Shown here: one piece after another, positions 1 through 6,091 of the stretch
Numbering within the stretch: position 1 is the first letter of the stretch
Layout: the number at the start of each line of letters is the position of its first letter
NCBI GenBank assembly: GCA_014803815.1
Contig: JAAVAY010000056.1
Coordinates: 1-10,756 of the forward strand
From: Allobaculum sp.
GTDB taxonomy: Bacteria; Bacillota_I; Bacilli_A; Erysipelotrichales; Erysipelotrichaceae
Length of the DNA stretch: 10,756 bases
Direction of reading: 5' to 3'
Made by a program: the position numbers and the translations under genes
The notes under the pieces: model-generated
Databases searched by the model: none
What the model saw: the letters and a program-made list of their open reading frames with translations, nothing else
What the model was told of the DNA's origin: nothing

Positions 1-259
1 TCACCAAGTAGGAAACCGCAGGGGTAGGGCACACGCCCAATAAGTACACATCGGCTCCTGTACTGACCGCCCCAGCAGCCAATCCCAGTTCAAACATCGA
101 ACCTGAAAGCCGTGTATCCCGACCAATTAAAATTTTGGCATGTGCTTTGTGTTGAGAATAATACCAGCCTAGCCACTGTCCAATGCATACAGCCATATCC
201 AAGGTCAATTGCTCATTGGCTCGTCCTCTTACTCCATCGGTTCCAAAATATTTTCCCAT
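1..259 (-). CDS. glmM: Phosphoglucosamine mutase, N-terminal 86 codons (partial)
   Basis: GlmM converts glucosamine-6-phosphate to glucosamine-1-phosphate in the cytoplasm, the step before GlmU makes UDP-GlcNAc for peptidoglycan. Translating the minus strand from ATG 257-259 gives MGKYFGTDGVRG at the N-terminus, the hallmark of the family, followed by an ILIGRDTRLSG segment and a GADVYLLGVCPTPAV segment, all typical of domain 1 of the alpha-D-phosphohexomutase fold. The phosphoserine loop and the rest of the protein (usual length about 450 residues) lie beyond the left edge. An AGAAGGA ribosome binding site sits about 6 nt upstream of the ATG. It follows cdaR in the same direction, matching the conserved cdaA-cdaR-glmM order in Firmicutes, where GlmM is known to bind and restrain CdaA. 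The 142-bp gap and the terminator-like hairpin within it suggest glmM is partly uncoupled from cdaAR. Confidence 0.96.
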   Translation of the reverse strand, partial: MGKYFGTDGVRGRANEQLTLDMAVCIGQWLGWYYSQHKAHAKILIGRDTRLSGSMFELGLAAGAVSTGADVYLLGVCPTPAVSYLV

Positions 260-283
260 TAAAATCCTTCTTTCTACAAAGGA

Positions 284-301
284 CGAAGCTTCATGGCTTC
301 G
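284..301 (-). promoter_or_regulatory. Small hairpin in the glmM leader
   Basis: An inverted repeat (CGAAGC at 284-289, GCTTCG at 296-301, 6-nt loop; extendable to AGG/CCT with one bulged base) lies between the cdaR terminator and the glmM ribosome binding site. It has no T-run, so it is not a terminator. It may be part of the glmM 5' leader. I could not find a convincing -35/-10 pair for glmM in 260-327. Confidence 0.3.
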
Positions 302-327
302 CCTCGTTTATCTTCAACTTTCTCAAT

Positions 328-387
328 AAAAAAAATCTCTGCCCTAAGAAGAACGGCGAAATGCGCCGTTCTTGGACGGTGCAGAGA
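328..387 (-). terminator. Long terminator-like hairpin between cdaR and glmM
   Basis: Read on the minus strand, an outer stem (TCTCTGC at 387-381 with GCAGAGA at 342-336) encloses a perfect 10-bp inner stem (349-358 with 364-373, 5-nt loop). Eight consecutive T follow directly (335-328). This is the standard form of an intrinsic terminator. It sits 15 bp after the cdaR stop codon and 69 bp before the glmM start, so most cdaAR transcripts should stop here unless the hairpin is controlled. Confidence 0.8.
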
Positions 388-401
388 AACAAAGAAAAGC
401 T

Positions 402-1268
402 CTACGATTGTTGAGGGCCTTGTACAGCATTGGATTTCTCTGTACTAGAAAATGTAATCAATCCCTCTTCTGTTGTGGAGATGGCTTTGGGTTCAGCCGT
501 GGTTTCATTGGCCATCGTGACTGTGGCTTGAACAGTTTGGGGGGTCATGGTGACAATGACTTGATGACCTGAGCTATCATAGGCGACTAATGGCACTTCG
601 GCACTAAAGCCTCCATCATGACCGGAGGTATCCACAATGGCTCGCACAGCACGAATCGTATTGAGTTTATCGCGCGTAGCCCGTACCGTCACCGAACGTA
701 AGGAAAGGGTAGGCTTATTGTAGGCGTTGATCGATTGACCCGTTCCCACAATCAAATCCGGCGTAATGAAGAAGGTCTTGGAATACTTCTTAGCCAAGGT
801 CACTTGCACTGTAGCTGGGGTGACACGTACGGTTAAGCCCGTAGGCAAACCCGAAGCATCCAAAGCCACGGTACTCGTTCCTTCTCCAAGATTGCGTAAA
901 TCCGCCGTTACGCCCGCACGATTTTGCGTGCGTACCAATTGGATGTCAGCCGTATCGCCTTCTACAGTGATATCGGCTGTATTGGGCACTCCTGAGACTT
1001 CATAGGTGTTTTCATCCACTAAAATTTCCACAGGAACGGCGGCTAAATTGAGAGTTACCGCGCCGGTGTTGAACAAACGAAACGATAAGTCTTGGTAATT
1101 TGTGGAGATACAAAGCGAGATCGCCACAATGCCTGTGGCGATAAAGGTGGCCTTATCGTTATAGATCACTTTATCGAAGAGCTTGGAAACGCGATTGGCG
1201 AAACGGCCAAGAACTTGCGTACAGTTGGTATACCATTTTTGAAACCAGCTCGGTTCCTTATTGTCCAT
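402..1268 (-). CDS. cdaR: CdaR, YbbR-domain regulator of diadenylate cyclase
   Basis: This is a membrane-anchored regulator that binds CdaA and modulates c-di-AMP synthesis in Firmicutes. The 288-residue protein has a cytoplasmic N-terminus of about 38 residues and one membrane segment at about 40-56 (ATFIATGIVAISLCIST). Two extracytoplasmic YbbR-like beta domains follow, at roughly 76-158 and 160-252, each ending in a 'TP.TVQ.T' strand. The last 35 residues or so are polar and low in complexity. Family members often carry three or four YbbR repeats, so this is a short version. The start ATG (1266-1268) has an AAGGAGG site 9-10 nt upstream that lies inside the end of cdaA, and the two genes overlap by 11 bp, indicating translational coupling. 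The identification rests on the YbbR repeat pattern plus position between cdaA and glmM. Confidence 0.93.
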   Translation of the reverse strand: MDNKEPSWFQKWYTNCTQVLGRFANRVSKLFDKVIYNDKATFIATGIVAISLCISTNYQDLSFRLFNTGAVTLNLAAVPVEILVDENTYEVSGVPNTADITVEGDTADIQLVRTQNRAGVTADLRNLGEGTSTVALDASGLPTGLTVRVTPATVQVTLAKKYSKTFFITPDLIVGTGQSINAYNKPTLSLRSVTVRATRDKLNTIRAVRAIVDTSGHDGGFSAEVPLVAYDSSGHQVIVTMTPQTVQATVTMANETTAEPKAISTTEEGLITFSSTEKSNAVQGPQQS

Positions 1269-2238
1269 GGGTGGTCTCCTCCTTTTTGGATGTGTCCTTC
1301 ACTTGATTCTCGCTATTTTGGGTTTCAAGTAAGTTGACCACGGACAAGGGCTTGACGCGATCGTCTTTTTTTTCGGTGGCTCCCTCTTTTCGCGTACGAG
1401 ACAACGTATTGGAAAAATTGCTCGAAAACGTGCGGGCTGTATTGATCATTGGTTGAATCACCGATCCTGGACGATGTTGATCTTCGACCACTAGGCGACT
1501 TTTTAAATACCGCTGCAAACTTTCAGGGGTATATTGGGTCAGCATCCCCTTTTGAGCCACAGATATATTTCCTGTTTCTTCCGAAACCACAAGCGTAATG
1601 GCATCACTCACTTCCGAAATACCTACTGCCGCCCGATGTCTAGCTCCATATTTAGTGGGCAAGTCTTTAGCAGTCGAAGGGAAATAGGCCGCTGCACATT
1701 CGATTTTGTCGCCTTGGATGATGACGGCACCATCATGCATCGGCGTTCCATATTGAAAGATGGTTTCAAGTAGTTCACTTGTGACATCTGAATCCATCGC
1801 AATTCCCGTTTTGGCGTAGTCTTCTAACGATTGCCCCATTTCAAGCGAAATCAAAGCCCCCGTTTTGGTTTTGGACATATCGCTGACCGCTTTTACGAGT
1901 TCATTGACCAATTTATCCATCCGTTCAGCGGGTAAGTCAGGAACATAGGATGAATTGGTCTTGCCCATTTTTTCTAGCATAGTGCGAATTTCTGGTTGCA
2001 AGACAATTAACACCACAATCATGCCCCAGCTCAAGACGAATTCGAGCATCGAACTGACGGTTTTTAAATGCAACAAATCAGCAAAGATCTTAAACATCAA
2101 AAGAACCAAAATTCCTTTAACGATTTGAATGGTGCGCGTATTATTCCGCACAATCCGAATCCCCGCATAAAACAAGGACCAAAGCACGATGATGTCCAAA
2201 ATCAGCCGGAGAATCAATTCAAGATCCGACCAGCTCAT
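1258..2238 (-). CDS. cdaA: CdaA, membrane diadenylate cyclase (c-di-AMP synthase)
   Basis: CdaA joins two ATP molecules into cyclic di-AMP, a second messenger controlling potassium and osmolyte transport and wall homeostasis. The 326-residue protein has hydrophobic segments near 6-25, 38-55 and 62-81 that anchor it in the membrane, then a QPEIR motif (81-85) that commonly follows the last helix. The DisA_N cyclase domain (about 100-250) carries the two catalytic signatures: DGA at 169-171 (in GTPMHDGAVII) and RHR at 200-202 (in GARHRAAVGIS). The residues after about 256 form a hydrophilic, charged tail of some 70 residues. This makes the protein longer than the roughly 270-280 residues usual for CdaA. 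An AGAAGGAG site precedes ATG 2236-2238. It follows the HAD gene by 48 bp and overlaps cdaR by 11 bp, so all three probably share a transcript. Confidence 0.96.
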   Translation of the reverse strand: MSWSDLELILRLILDIIVLWSLFYAGIRIVRNNTRTIQIVKGILVLLMFKIFADLLHLKTVSSMLEFVLSWGMIVVLIVLQPEIRTMLEKMGKTNSSYVPDLPAERMDKLVNELVKAVSDMSKTKTGALISLEMGQSLEDYAKTGIAMDSDVTSELLETIFQYGTPMHDGAVIIQGDKIECAAAYFPSTAKDLPTKYGARHRAAVGISEVSDAITLVVSEETGNISVAQKGMLTQYTPESLQRYLKSRLVVEDQHRPGSVIQPMINTARTFSSNFSNTLSRTRKEGATEKKDDRVKPLSVVNLLETQNSENQVKDTSKKEETTHGQ

Positions 2239-2286
2239 TTTGCACTCCTTCTTTCTGTGAATAAGCCCTGAAAGGCTTGCATGAAT

Positions 2287-3060
2287 TTATTGAGCAAGGG
2301 CAAATTCCACAAAGCTTTCTACACTTGGAAAGTCATGCGTCGCGACCACTTTGACTTCACTTGGCGCAAGAGAAATGGCTGCGCTGTTTTCAAAGGCTTC
2401 GAGCATTGGAATATCATTATGGGAGTCGCCCATACAAAAGGTTTGATCATCATCACTTTCGCAATATGCTTGGACAAAATCTAATCCTGTCGCTTTGGAA
2501 ATGCCGTGAGGCACGATATCGACCACAAAATTGTTGGGATAAGCAGTTACATTACTTCCAAAATAATGATTGATTTTATGGGCTAATTCCAAGGCCGCTT
2601 CAGGGGTGGAACAGGAGAAGACGATTTGAGCATAGCTTCCAAGGGCAATGATTTCGTCTTCACTCCAATCGTCCTGTAAATGGGCGTAATGATGATCGGG
2701 TAAATTGGGATGAACCGTCACTTTATGGCGGGTAAGTCCATCATTGACTGTATAAGAAGCCACTTCTGGCAATTCATGAGTGGCATACATTAAATCCACT
2801 GCTGTGAGGGTATCGAGTGTGGAGGAATACAATACATTTCCCTGGGCATCAAACACCATTCCTCCATTGTTGGTAATGTAATAATCAACAGGAATATCAA
2901 ACTCCTTGAGTTTTTCTGTTACTGAAGCTTTCGAACGGCCGGTTACAATCGCAAATTTATGACCTGCCGCACGCCAAGCTTTGATGGCTTCCACATCGGA
3001 TTCCAAAACGTTTCCACCAAAATCAAGCGTTCCGTCATAATCAGTCGCAAGTAATTTCAT
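2287..3060 (-). CDS. Cof-type HAD-superfamily phosphatase
   Basis: This is a cytoplasmic hydrolase of the HAD IIB (Cof) subfamily; members dephosphorylate sugar phosphates, cofactors such as FMN or PLP, or related small molecules. All four HAD motifs are visible in the 257-residue protein: motif I DYDGT with nucleophile D7 and acid/base D9, motif II T40 (FAIVTGRS), motif III K189 (GISKATGLDF) and motif IV GDSHND (D212, D216). The cap domain lies between motifs II and III. The frame stays open 27 codons upstream, but ATG 3058-3060 is preferred because the conserved MKLLATDYDGT begins there and an AGAGGAG site lies just upstream. It is the first gene of the run leading into cdaA, 48 bp away. 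The true substrate cannot be read from the sequence. Confidence 0.88.
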   Translation of the reverse strand: MKLLATDYDGTLDFGGNVLESDVEAIKAWRAAGHKFAIVTGRSKASVTEKLKEFDIPVDYYITNNGGMVFDAQGNVLYSSTLDTLTAVDLMYATHELPEVASYTVNDGLTRHKVTVHPNLPDHHYAHLQDDWSEDEIIALGSYAQIVFSCSTPEAALELAHKINHYFGSNVTAYPNNFVVDIVPHGISKATGLDFVQAYCESDDDQTFCMGDSHNDIPMLEAFENSAAISLAPSEVKVVATHDFPSVESFVEFALAQ

Positions 3061-3205
3061 AAAACTCCTCTTCTCTCCCTTCATTGAACCAGACGATTCG
3101 TCTTTTAAGAAGGGATTCTCTTTTGTCGTGTAGAATAGCATTCACGCTTATCTTACCTTGAAACAAGGTAGGAAGGAATCTTCCATCTAAAGAAAAATCA
3201 TCCAA
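3041..3205 (-). CDS. Possible small ORF overlapping the HAD gene start
   Basis: A 54-codon frame begins at TTG 3203-3205, 6 nt after a clear AAAGGAG site, and ends inside the HAD gene, overlapping its start by 20 bp. An alternative ATG at 3233-3235 would give 64 residues but lacks a ribosome binding site. The product is charged (GKISVNAILHDKRESLLKRR, then an EGREEEF stretch) with no membrane segment or clear domain. The 'GKISVNAILHDKR' run is faintly reminiscent of the N-terminal substrate-binding part of TrmH/SpoU-type RNA methyltransferases, from memory only. It could be a coupled leader ORF, a gene remnant, or chance. Confidence 0.25.
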   Translation of the reverse strand: MDDFSLDGRFLPTLFQGKISVNAILHDKRESLLKRRIVWFNEGREEEFYEITCD

Positions 3206-3358
3206 GTCTTTCTCCTTTCGTTTACTTGTCGCCATTTTATAGGGATAAGAAACGCTTCTGAGCCTCTTTGTTTTTGTTTCTTGATTGAATAGGGATAAAA
3301 AATAAGTAGGATAAAAACGAAACCAGCTAAACAAAAAAGAAAATAGGAAAAAGAAAAG
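3061..3358. promoter_or_regulatory. Divergent intergenic region (HAD operon / phosphatase gene)
   Basis: This 298-bp region must hold promoters for the HAD-cdaA-cdaR run (minus) and the tyrosine phosphatase gene (plus). A perfect hairpin TACCTTG-AAA-CAAGGTA occupies 3154-3170 and can be extended to 10 pairs with one G-U. A smaller one, AGACG-ATT-CGTCT, is at 3091-3103. Weak promoter candidates are TTGTTT (3274-3279) with TAAAAA (3296-3301) on the plus strand and an extended -10 TGCTATTCT on the minus strand at about 3132-3140. The motif ATAGGGATAA occurs twice (3239-3248, 3289-3298). A possible minus-strand small ORF also lies here. Confidence 0.4.
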
Positions 3359-3814
3359 ATGAACCGAATTTTATTCGTTTGCCATGGAAACATTTGTCGC
3401 TCCGTCATGGCGCAATGGATCATGCAAGATCTTATTGACAAAAATGGTTTAGGCGACCGCTTTGAAACCGATAGCGCCGCGGTATCAAGCGAAGAAACGG
3501 GAAATACCATCTATCCAAAAGCGCGTAGGAAACTGCAAGAAAAGCATGTCCCCATTGGAAAACATTATGCCCGTCGCATCCATTCGAGCGATTACCAGAC
3601 TTTTGACGAAATCTATTTGATGGATGAGTCGAATGCGCGCCTAATCCGACGCATTTTACCTCACGATCCTCAAGAAAAGATTCAGTTCTTATTAAATGAT
3701 GAGGAAATCGATGATCCTTGGTATACTCAAGATTTTGAAACCGCCTTTCAACAAATTCAGTGTGGATGCATCAAGCGGTTAGAAGAACTTTCTCATCAAC
3801 CAATTCACCTTTAA
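3359..3814 (+). CDS. Low-molecular-weight protein-tyrosine phosphatase
   Basis: This is a cytoplasmic phosphatase that removes phosphate from protein tyrosine, and in some bacteria from arginine, through a cysteinyl-phosphate intermediate. The 151-residue protein carries the P-loop CX5R at its N-terminus (VCHGNICRS: nucleophile C8, R14, S15) and the general-acid DPWY motif near the C-terminus (D119). This is the normal arrangement and length for the family. Relatives include the YwlE and YfkJ type enzymes, and the sequence alone does not decide between tyrosine and arginine specificity. The ribosome binding site is weak (AGGA about 12 nt upstream in an A-rich leader), so expression may be modest. 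It stands alone, divergent from the HAD operon and convergent with the LytTR regulator, with no tyrosine kinase or capsule genes nearby. Confidence 0.93.
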   Translation: MNRILFVCHGNICRSVMAQWIMQDLIDKNGLGDRFETDSAAVSSEETGNTIYPKARRKLQEKHVPIGKHYARRIHSSDYQTFDEIYLMDESNARLIRRILPHDPQEKIQFLLNDEEIDDPWYTQDFETAFQQIQCGCIKRLEELSHQPIHL

Positions 3815-3855
3815 AAAAAGCTTGAACGTCATCAAGACGCGTTCAAGCCTTTTTT
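3813..3855. terminator. Bidirectional terminator between phosphatase and LytTR genes
   Basis: A perfect 9-bp stem (GCTTGAACG 3820-3828 with CGTTCAAGC 3840-3848, 11-nt loop) is flanked by seven A on the left (3813-3819) and six T on the right (3850-3855), so it can end transcription in both directions. The LytTR stop codon (3832-3834) lies inside the loop, and its last codons form one arm of the stem. Confidence 0.88.
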
Positions 3856-4590
3856 CGATTGAAGCTTAGAAACATTCGGTTCTAAAGGTTCACTAGAAGG
3901 AGAAGTGGACTCTTGACTATCATGACGCACTCTTAAGCCAAGTTTGCGCTTTTGGGAGCGAGAAAGAGGCACGCGCAGTTTATGATTGAGCTCCACTTCG
4001 TCTTTATAAATTCCTGTTAAGTATTTGGCATTGACCAAATAGGAGATATGCACGCGCAAAAAGCCGTATTTGCTAAAGAGATCATCTAAGTCCGTAAGAC
4101 TCAACCGCCGAAAAAATTCGCCCTTACGCGTATAAAAATGGACATTTTTTCCAATCTTCTCCAAGTAGTAAATGTCTTCAATGGGAATATCGATGCGTAC
4201 TCCTTGATAGATGAGGGAGTAGCATTCCTGTTGATTCGCTTGAGCTTTGAGTTCCGTTTCAATGCGTCCAAGTTCTTGACGTAAGGCAGATTTATCGAGG
4301 TATAAAACTCGCCGTCTTGTTTCTTGCACCGTTTTGGTCTTGGGATCTTGGCACAAGTAAATGATTAAAGAGGAAGGGTTGTCGTGTACAAACACACTTT
4401 CAAAGCGAGGGGTTTGAAACACTTCATCAAAAAAGAAGATTTGATATGTCTCCTCTTTCATGGCTTTGACCAATTCGGAAGCCTTGTAGAAATGGCGAAA
4501 GGTCCAGTCCAGATTAGAAAAATAATTCGCTAAAACAAACGCAATTTCTTTGGTTTCTCGTTCATGTTCCAAAATGGCAACTTTAATCAT
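3832..4590 (-). CDS. LytTR-family response regulator with divergent receiver domain
   Basis: This is a likely DNA-binding transcription regulator of the LytR/AgrA type. Residues 1 to about 105 have the size and layout of a receiver domain. D55 (FFFDEVF) is at the phosphoacceptor position and K100 at the conserved lysine. The usual acidic pair is E8/E10 here, and the conserved Thr/Ser is replaced by C80, so phosphorylation is uncertain. Residues about 124-220 form the LytTR domain, with recognisable IEDIYYLEKIGKNVHFYTRKG, LRVHISYLVN and VPLSRSQKRKL segments. A Ser/Pro/Glu-rich tail of about 30 residues follows. AAAGGAG lies 7 nt before the ATG. No histidine kinase is adjacent, so it is an orphan here. 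Its regulon cannot be inferred from the window. Confidence 0.87.
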   Translation of the reverse strand: MIKVAILEHERETKEIAFVLANYFSNLDWTFRHFYKASELVKAMKEETYQIFFFDEVFQTPRFESVFVHDNPSSLIIYLCQDPKTKTVQETRRRVLYLDKSALRQELGRIETELKAQANQQECYSLIYQGVRIDIPIEDIYYLEKIGKNVHFYTRKGEFFRRLSLTDLDDLFSKYGFLRVHISYLVNAKYLTGIYKDEVELNHKLRVPLSRSQKRKLGLRVRHDSQESTSPSSEPLEPNVSKLQSKKGLNAS

Positions 4591-4635
4591 AAAAAACTCC
4601 TTTGAAATGAAAATGGGAAAAATCCCTTGTTTTTT

Positions 4636-4644
4636 AGTATAACA
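4636..4644 (-). promoter_or_regulatory. Extended -10 promoter element for the LytTR gene
   Basis: On the minus strand TGTTATACT (4644-4636) matches the extended -10 form TGnTATAAT closely (TATACT hexamer). No good -35 lies 16-18 bp upstream, which is tolerated with an extended -10. It lies about 46 bp before the LytTR start codon, leaving a short leader that contains the AAAGGAG site. Confidence 0.5.
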
Positions 4645-4693
4645 AAGAAAAGCTACCTTATTTTATTCGTCTTCTTATCAAAAAACTGATGGT

Positions 4694-4728
4694 AAAAAAA
4701 AGCCAGCTTATTGGAAAACAAACTGGCT
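4694..4728 (-). terminator. murA terminator
   Basis: On the minus strand a stem begins AGCCAG and ends CTGGCT (4728-4723 with 4706-4701). It continues inward through six more pairs including two G-U, to a 4-nt loop, and is followed by a run of T (4701-4694). It starts 8 bp after the murA stop codon and should end the EIIA-murA transcript. Confidence 0.88.
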
Positions 4729-4735
4729 AAACGTT

Positions 4736-6019
4736 TTAGACTATTTCGCGGCGAATATCCGCTCCAAGGGCTTTGAGCTTTCCATCGAGATTATCGTATC
4801 CACGATCGATGTGATGGATTCCATGAATCTCTGTTTCTCCTTCCGCCATCAAAGCAGCGACCACTAAGCCCGCTCCGCAGCGCAAATCACTAGCGGTCAC
4901 TACAGCTCCATAAAGAGGCGTAGGACCATACACATGGGCCATAGAGCTATCCACATCAATGTGAGCGCCCATGCGATTGAGTTCAGGGCAGTGTTTGAAG
5001 CGTTCCACATAAATGCTTTCCTTCACTCTTGACTCCCCTTGGGCACGAGTAAGCAAAGGCGTAAAGGGCTGTTGCACGTCAGTGGCAAAACCAGGATACG
5101 CTTTAGTGGTGATATCGGTGTGATTGAGCAATTTGGAGTGGTCATTGTTGTAAACGTGGATGGAATCGGAAGTGGTATCCATATTAATGCCAAGCTCTTC
5201 AAGCTTATACGTAATGGCTTCTAAGTGCTTGGGGATGACATTGTGAATCCAAATGTCTTCTCCTGCGGCCGCGGCAATCAACATATAGGTCGCCGCTTCG
5301 ATGCGATCGGGGATGATTTCATGATTGCACCCCTTTAAAGAGGTCACCCCATCAATGGTTAAGGTTCCAGTTCCCATTCCTAAAATATGGGCCCCCATCT
5401 TATTGAGCATGGTTGCTATATCGATGATTTCCGGTTCTAAAGCGGCATTTTCAATGATCGTACGCCCTTGAGCAAAAACAGCAGCCATCATGATGTTGAT
5501 GGTGGCTCCTACCGAAGGTAAGTCTAAGAAAATACGAGTACCTTTTAAGCCATCCTCAGGAGCTTCTAACACGGTATAATCCCCAGGATTGGATTTTTTC
5601 GCTCCAAGAGCTTCAAAGCCTTTGAAATGCAAATCCATGGGGCGAGGGCCAAGATAACAACCCCCTGGATTTTTAATCTGTACTCGTCCATACTTTCCAA
5701 GCAAAGCACCCATAAAGTAATAGGAAGCACGAAGCTTTTGCACCGCAGGGGAGAGAAGCGGACGATTTTCCATAGCACGTGGATCAATGATCAACGTTTC
5801 ACGCGTAGTTTCATCCGACCAAGATACATCGACTCCAAGTTCTTGAAGCAATTCGATTAAGGCCTCGACATCGGAAATTTGGGGAACTCCATCAATGGTC
5901 ACTGGTTCTGAACCTAAAATGGCTGCAGGAATCAAAGCCACCGTAGAATTTTTACTTTCAGAAATTTGTACGGAACCATTAAGAGGCTTCTTTCCTCGAA
6001 TCTTAATGACTTCTTCCAT
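4736..6019 (-). CDS. murA: UDP-N-acetylglucosamine 1-carboxyvinyltransferase
   Basis: MurA transfers enolpyruvate from phosphoenolpyruvate to UDP-GlcNAc, the first committed step of peptidoglycan synthesis, in the cytoplasm. The 427-residue protein has normal family length. Visible signatures are K23-N24 (SESKNS), LRASYYFMGALL (R97 region), the active-site loop PGGCYLGPRPMDLH with C121, and YPGFATD with the catalytic aspartate. The cysteine makes it the normal fosfomycin-sensitive type. The 'STVALIPAAIL' N-terminus resembles, from memory, the second Firmicute paralogue (MurZ/MurAB) more than MurAA. The frame is open 22 codons further upstream, but ATG 6017-6019 is chosen because homology begins there; AAAGGAG lies 12 nt before it, an unusually long spacing. 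It follows the EIIA gene by 72 bp. Confidence 0.95.
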   Translation of the reverse strand: MEEVIKIRGKKPLNGSVQISESKNSTVALIPAAILGSEPVTIDGVPQISDVEALIELLQELGVDVSWSDETTRETLIIDPRAMENRPLLSPAVQKLRASYYFMGALLGKYGRVQIKNPGGCYLGPRPMDLHFKGFEALGAKKSNPGDYTVLEAPEDGLKGTRIFLDLPSVGATINIMMAAVFAQGRTIIENAALEPEIIDIATMLNKMGAHILGMGTGTLTIDGVTSLKGCNHEIIPDRIEAATYMLIAAAAGEDIWIHNVIPKHLEAITYKLEELGINMDTTSDSIHVYNNDHSKLLNHTDITTKAYPGFATDVQQPFTPLLTRAQGESRVKESIYVERFKHCPELNRMGAHIDVDSSMAHVYGPTPLYGAVVTASDLRCGAGLVVAALMAEGETEIHGIHHIDRGYDNLDGKLKALGADIRREIV

Positions 6020-6024
6020 AACTT

Positions 6025-6069
6025 CCAAGATCTCCTTTCTTGGTATTTTTCCTTGCGAGGAAAAATACC
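6025..6069 (-). promoter_or_regulatory. murA: Twin-hairpin leader in front of murA, with the ribosome binding site in a loop
   Basis: On the minus strand a perfect 12-bp hairpin (6069-6058 with 6053-6042, loop CGCA) is followed directly by a second hairpin, CCAAGA (6043-6038) with TCTTGG (6030-6025). The 7-nt loop of the second, AAGGAGA, is the murA Shine-Dalgarno sequence. The two stems share bases 6042-6043, so they partly compete. No T-run follows, so neither is a terminator. This suggests translational control, RNA processing or mRNA stabilisation between EIIA and murA. Confidence 0.55.
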
Positions 6070-6091
6070 GACAACAAGAAACCAACGAAAG

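Noticed and set aside
2263..2278. Hairpin AAGCC/GGCTT between the HAD gene and cdaA as a terminator
   Set aside because: The stem is only 5 bp and has no T-run after it, so it is unlikely to separate the HAD gene from cdaA.
3239..3298. Two copies of ATAGGGATAA upstream of the phosphatase gene
   Set aside because: They are short, AT-rich and irregularly placed. They resemble the start of the I-SceI recognition sequence, but only about half of it. Most likely chance.
4727..4739. The near-palindrome CTAAACGTTTTAG at the murA end and TAAACGTTTA at the dehydrogenase end (10208-10217)
   Set aside because: Both arise around TAA stop codons in AT-rich sequence. Two occurrences are not enough to suggest a protein-binding site.
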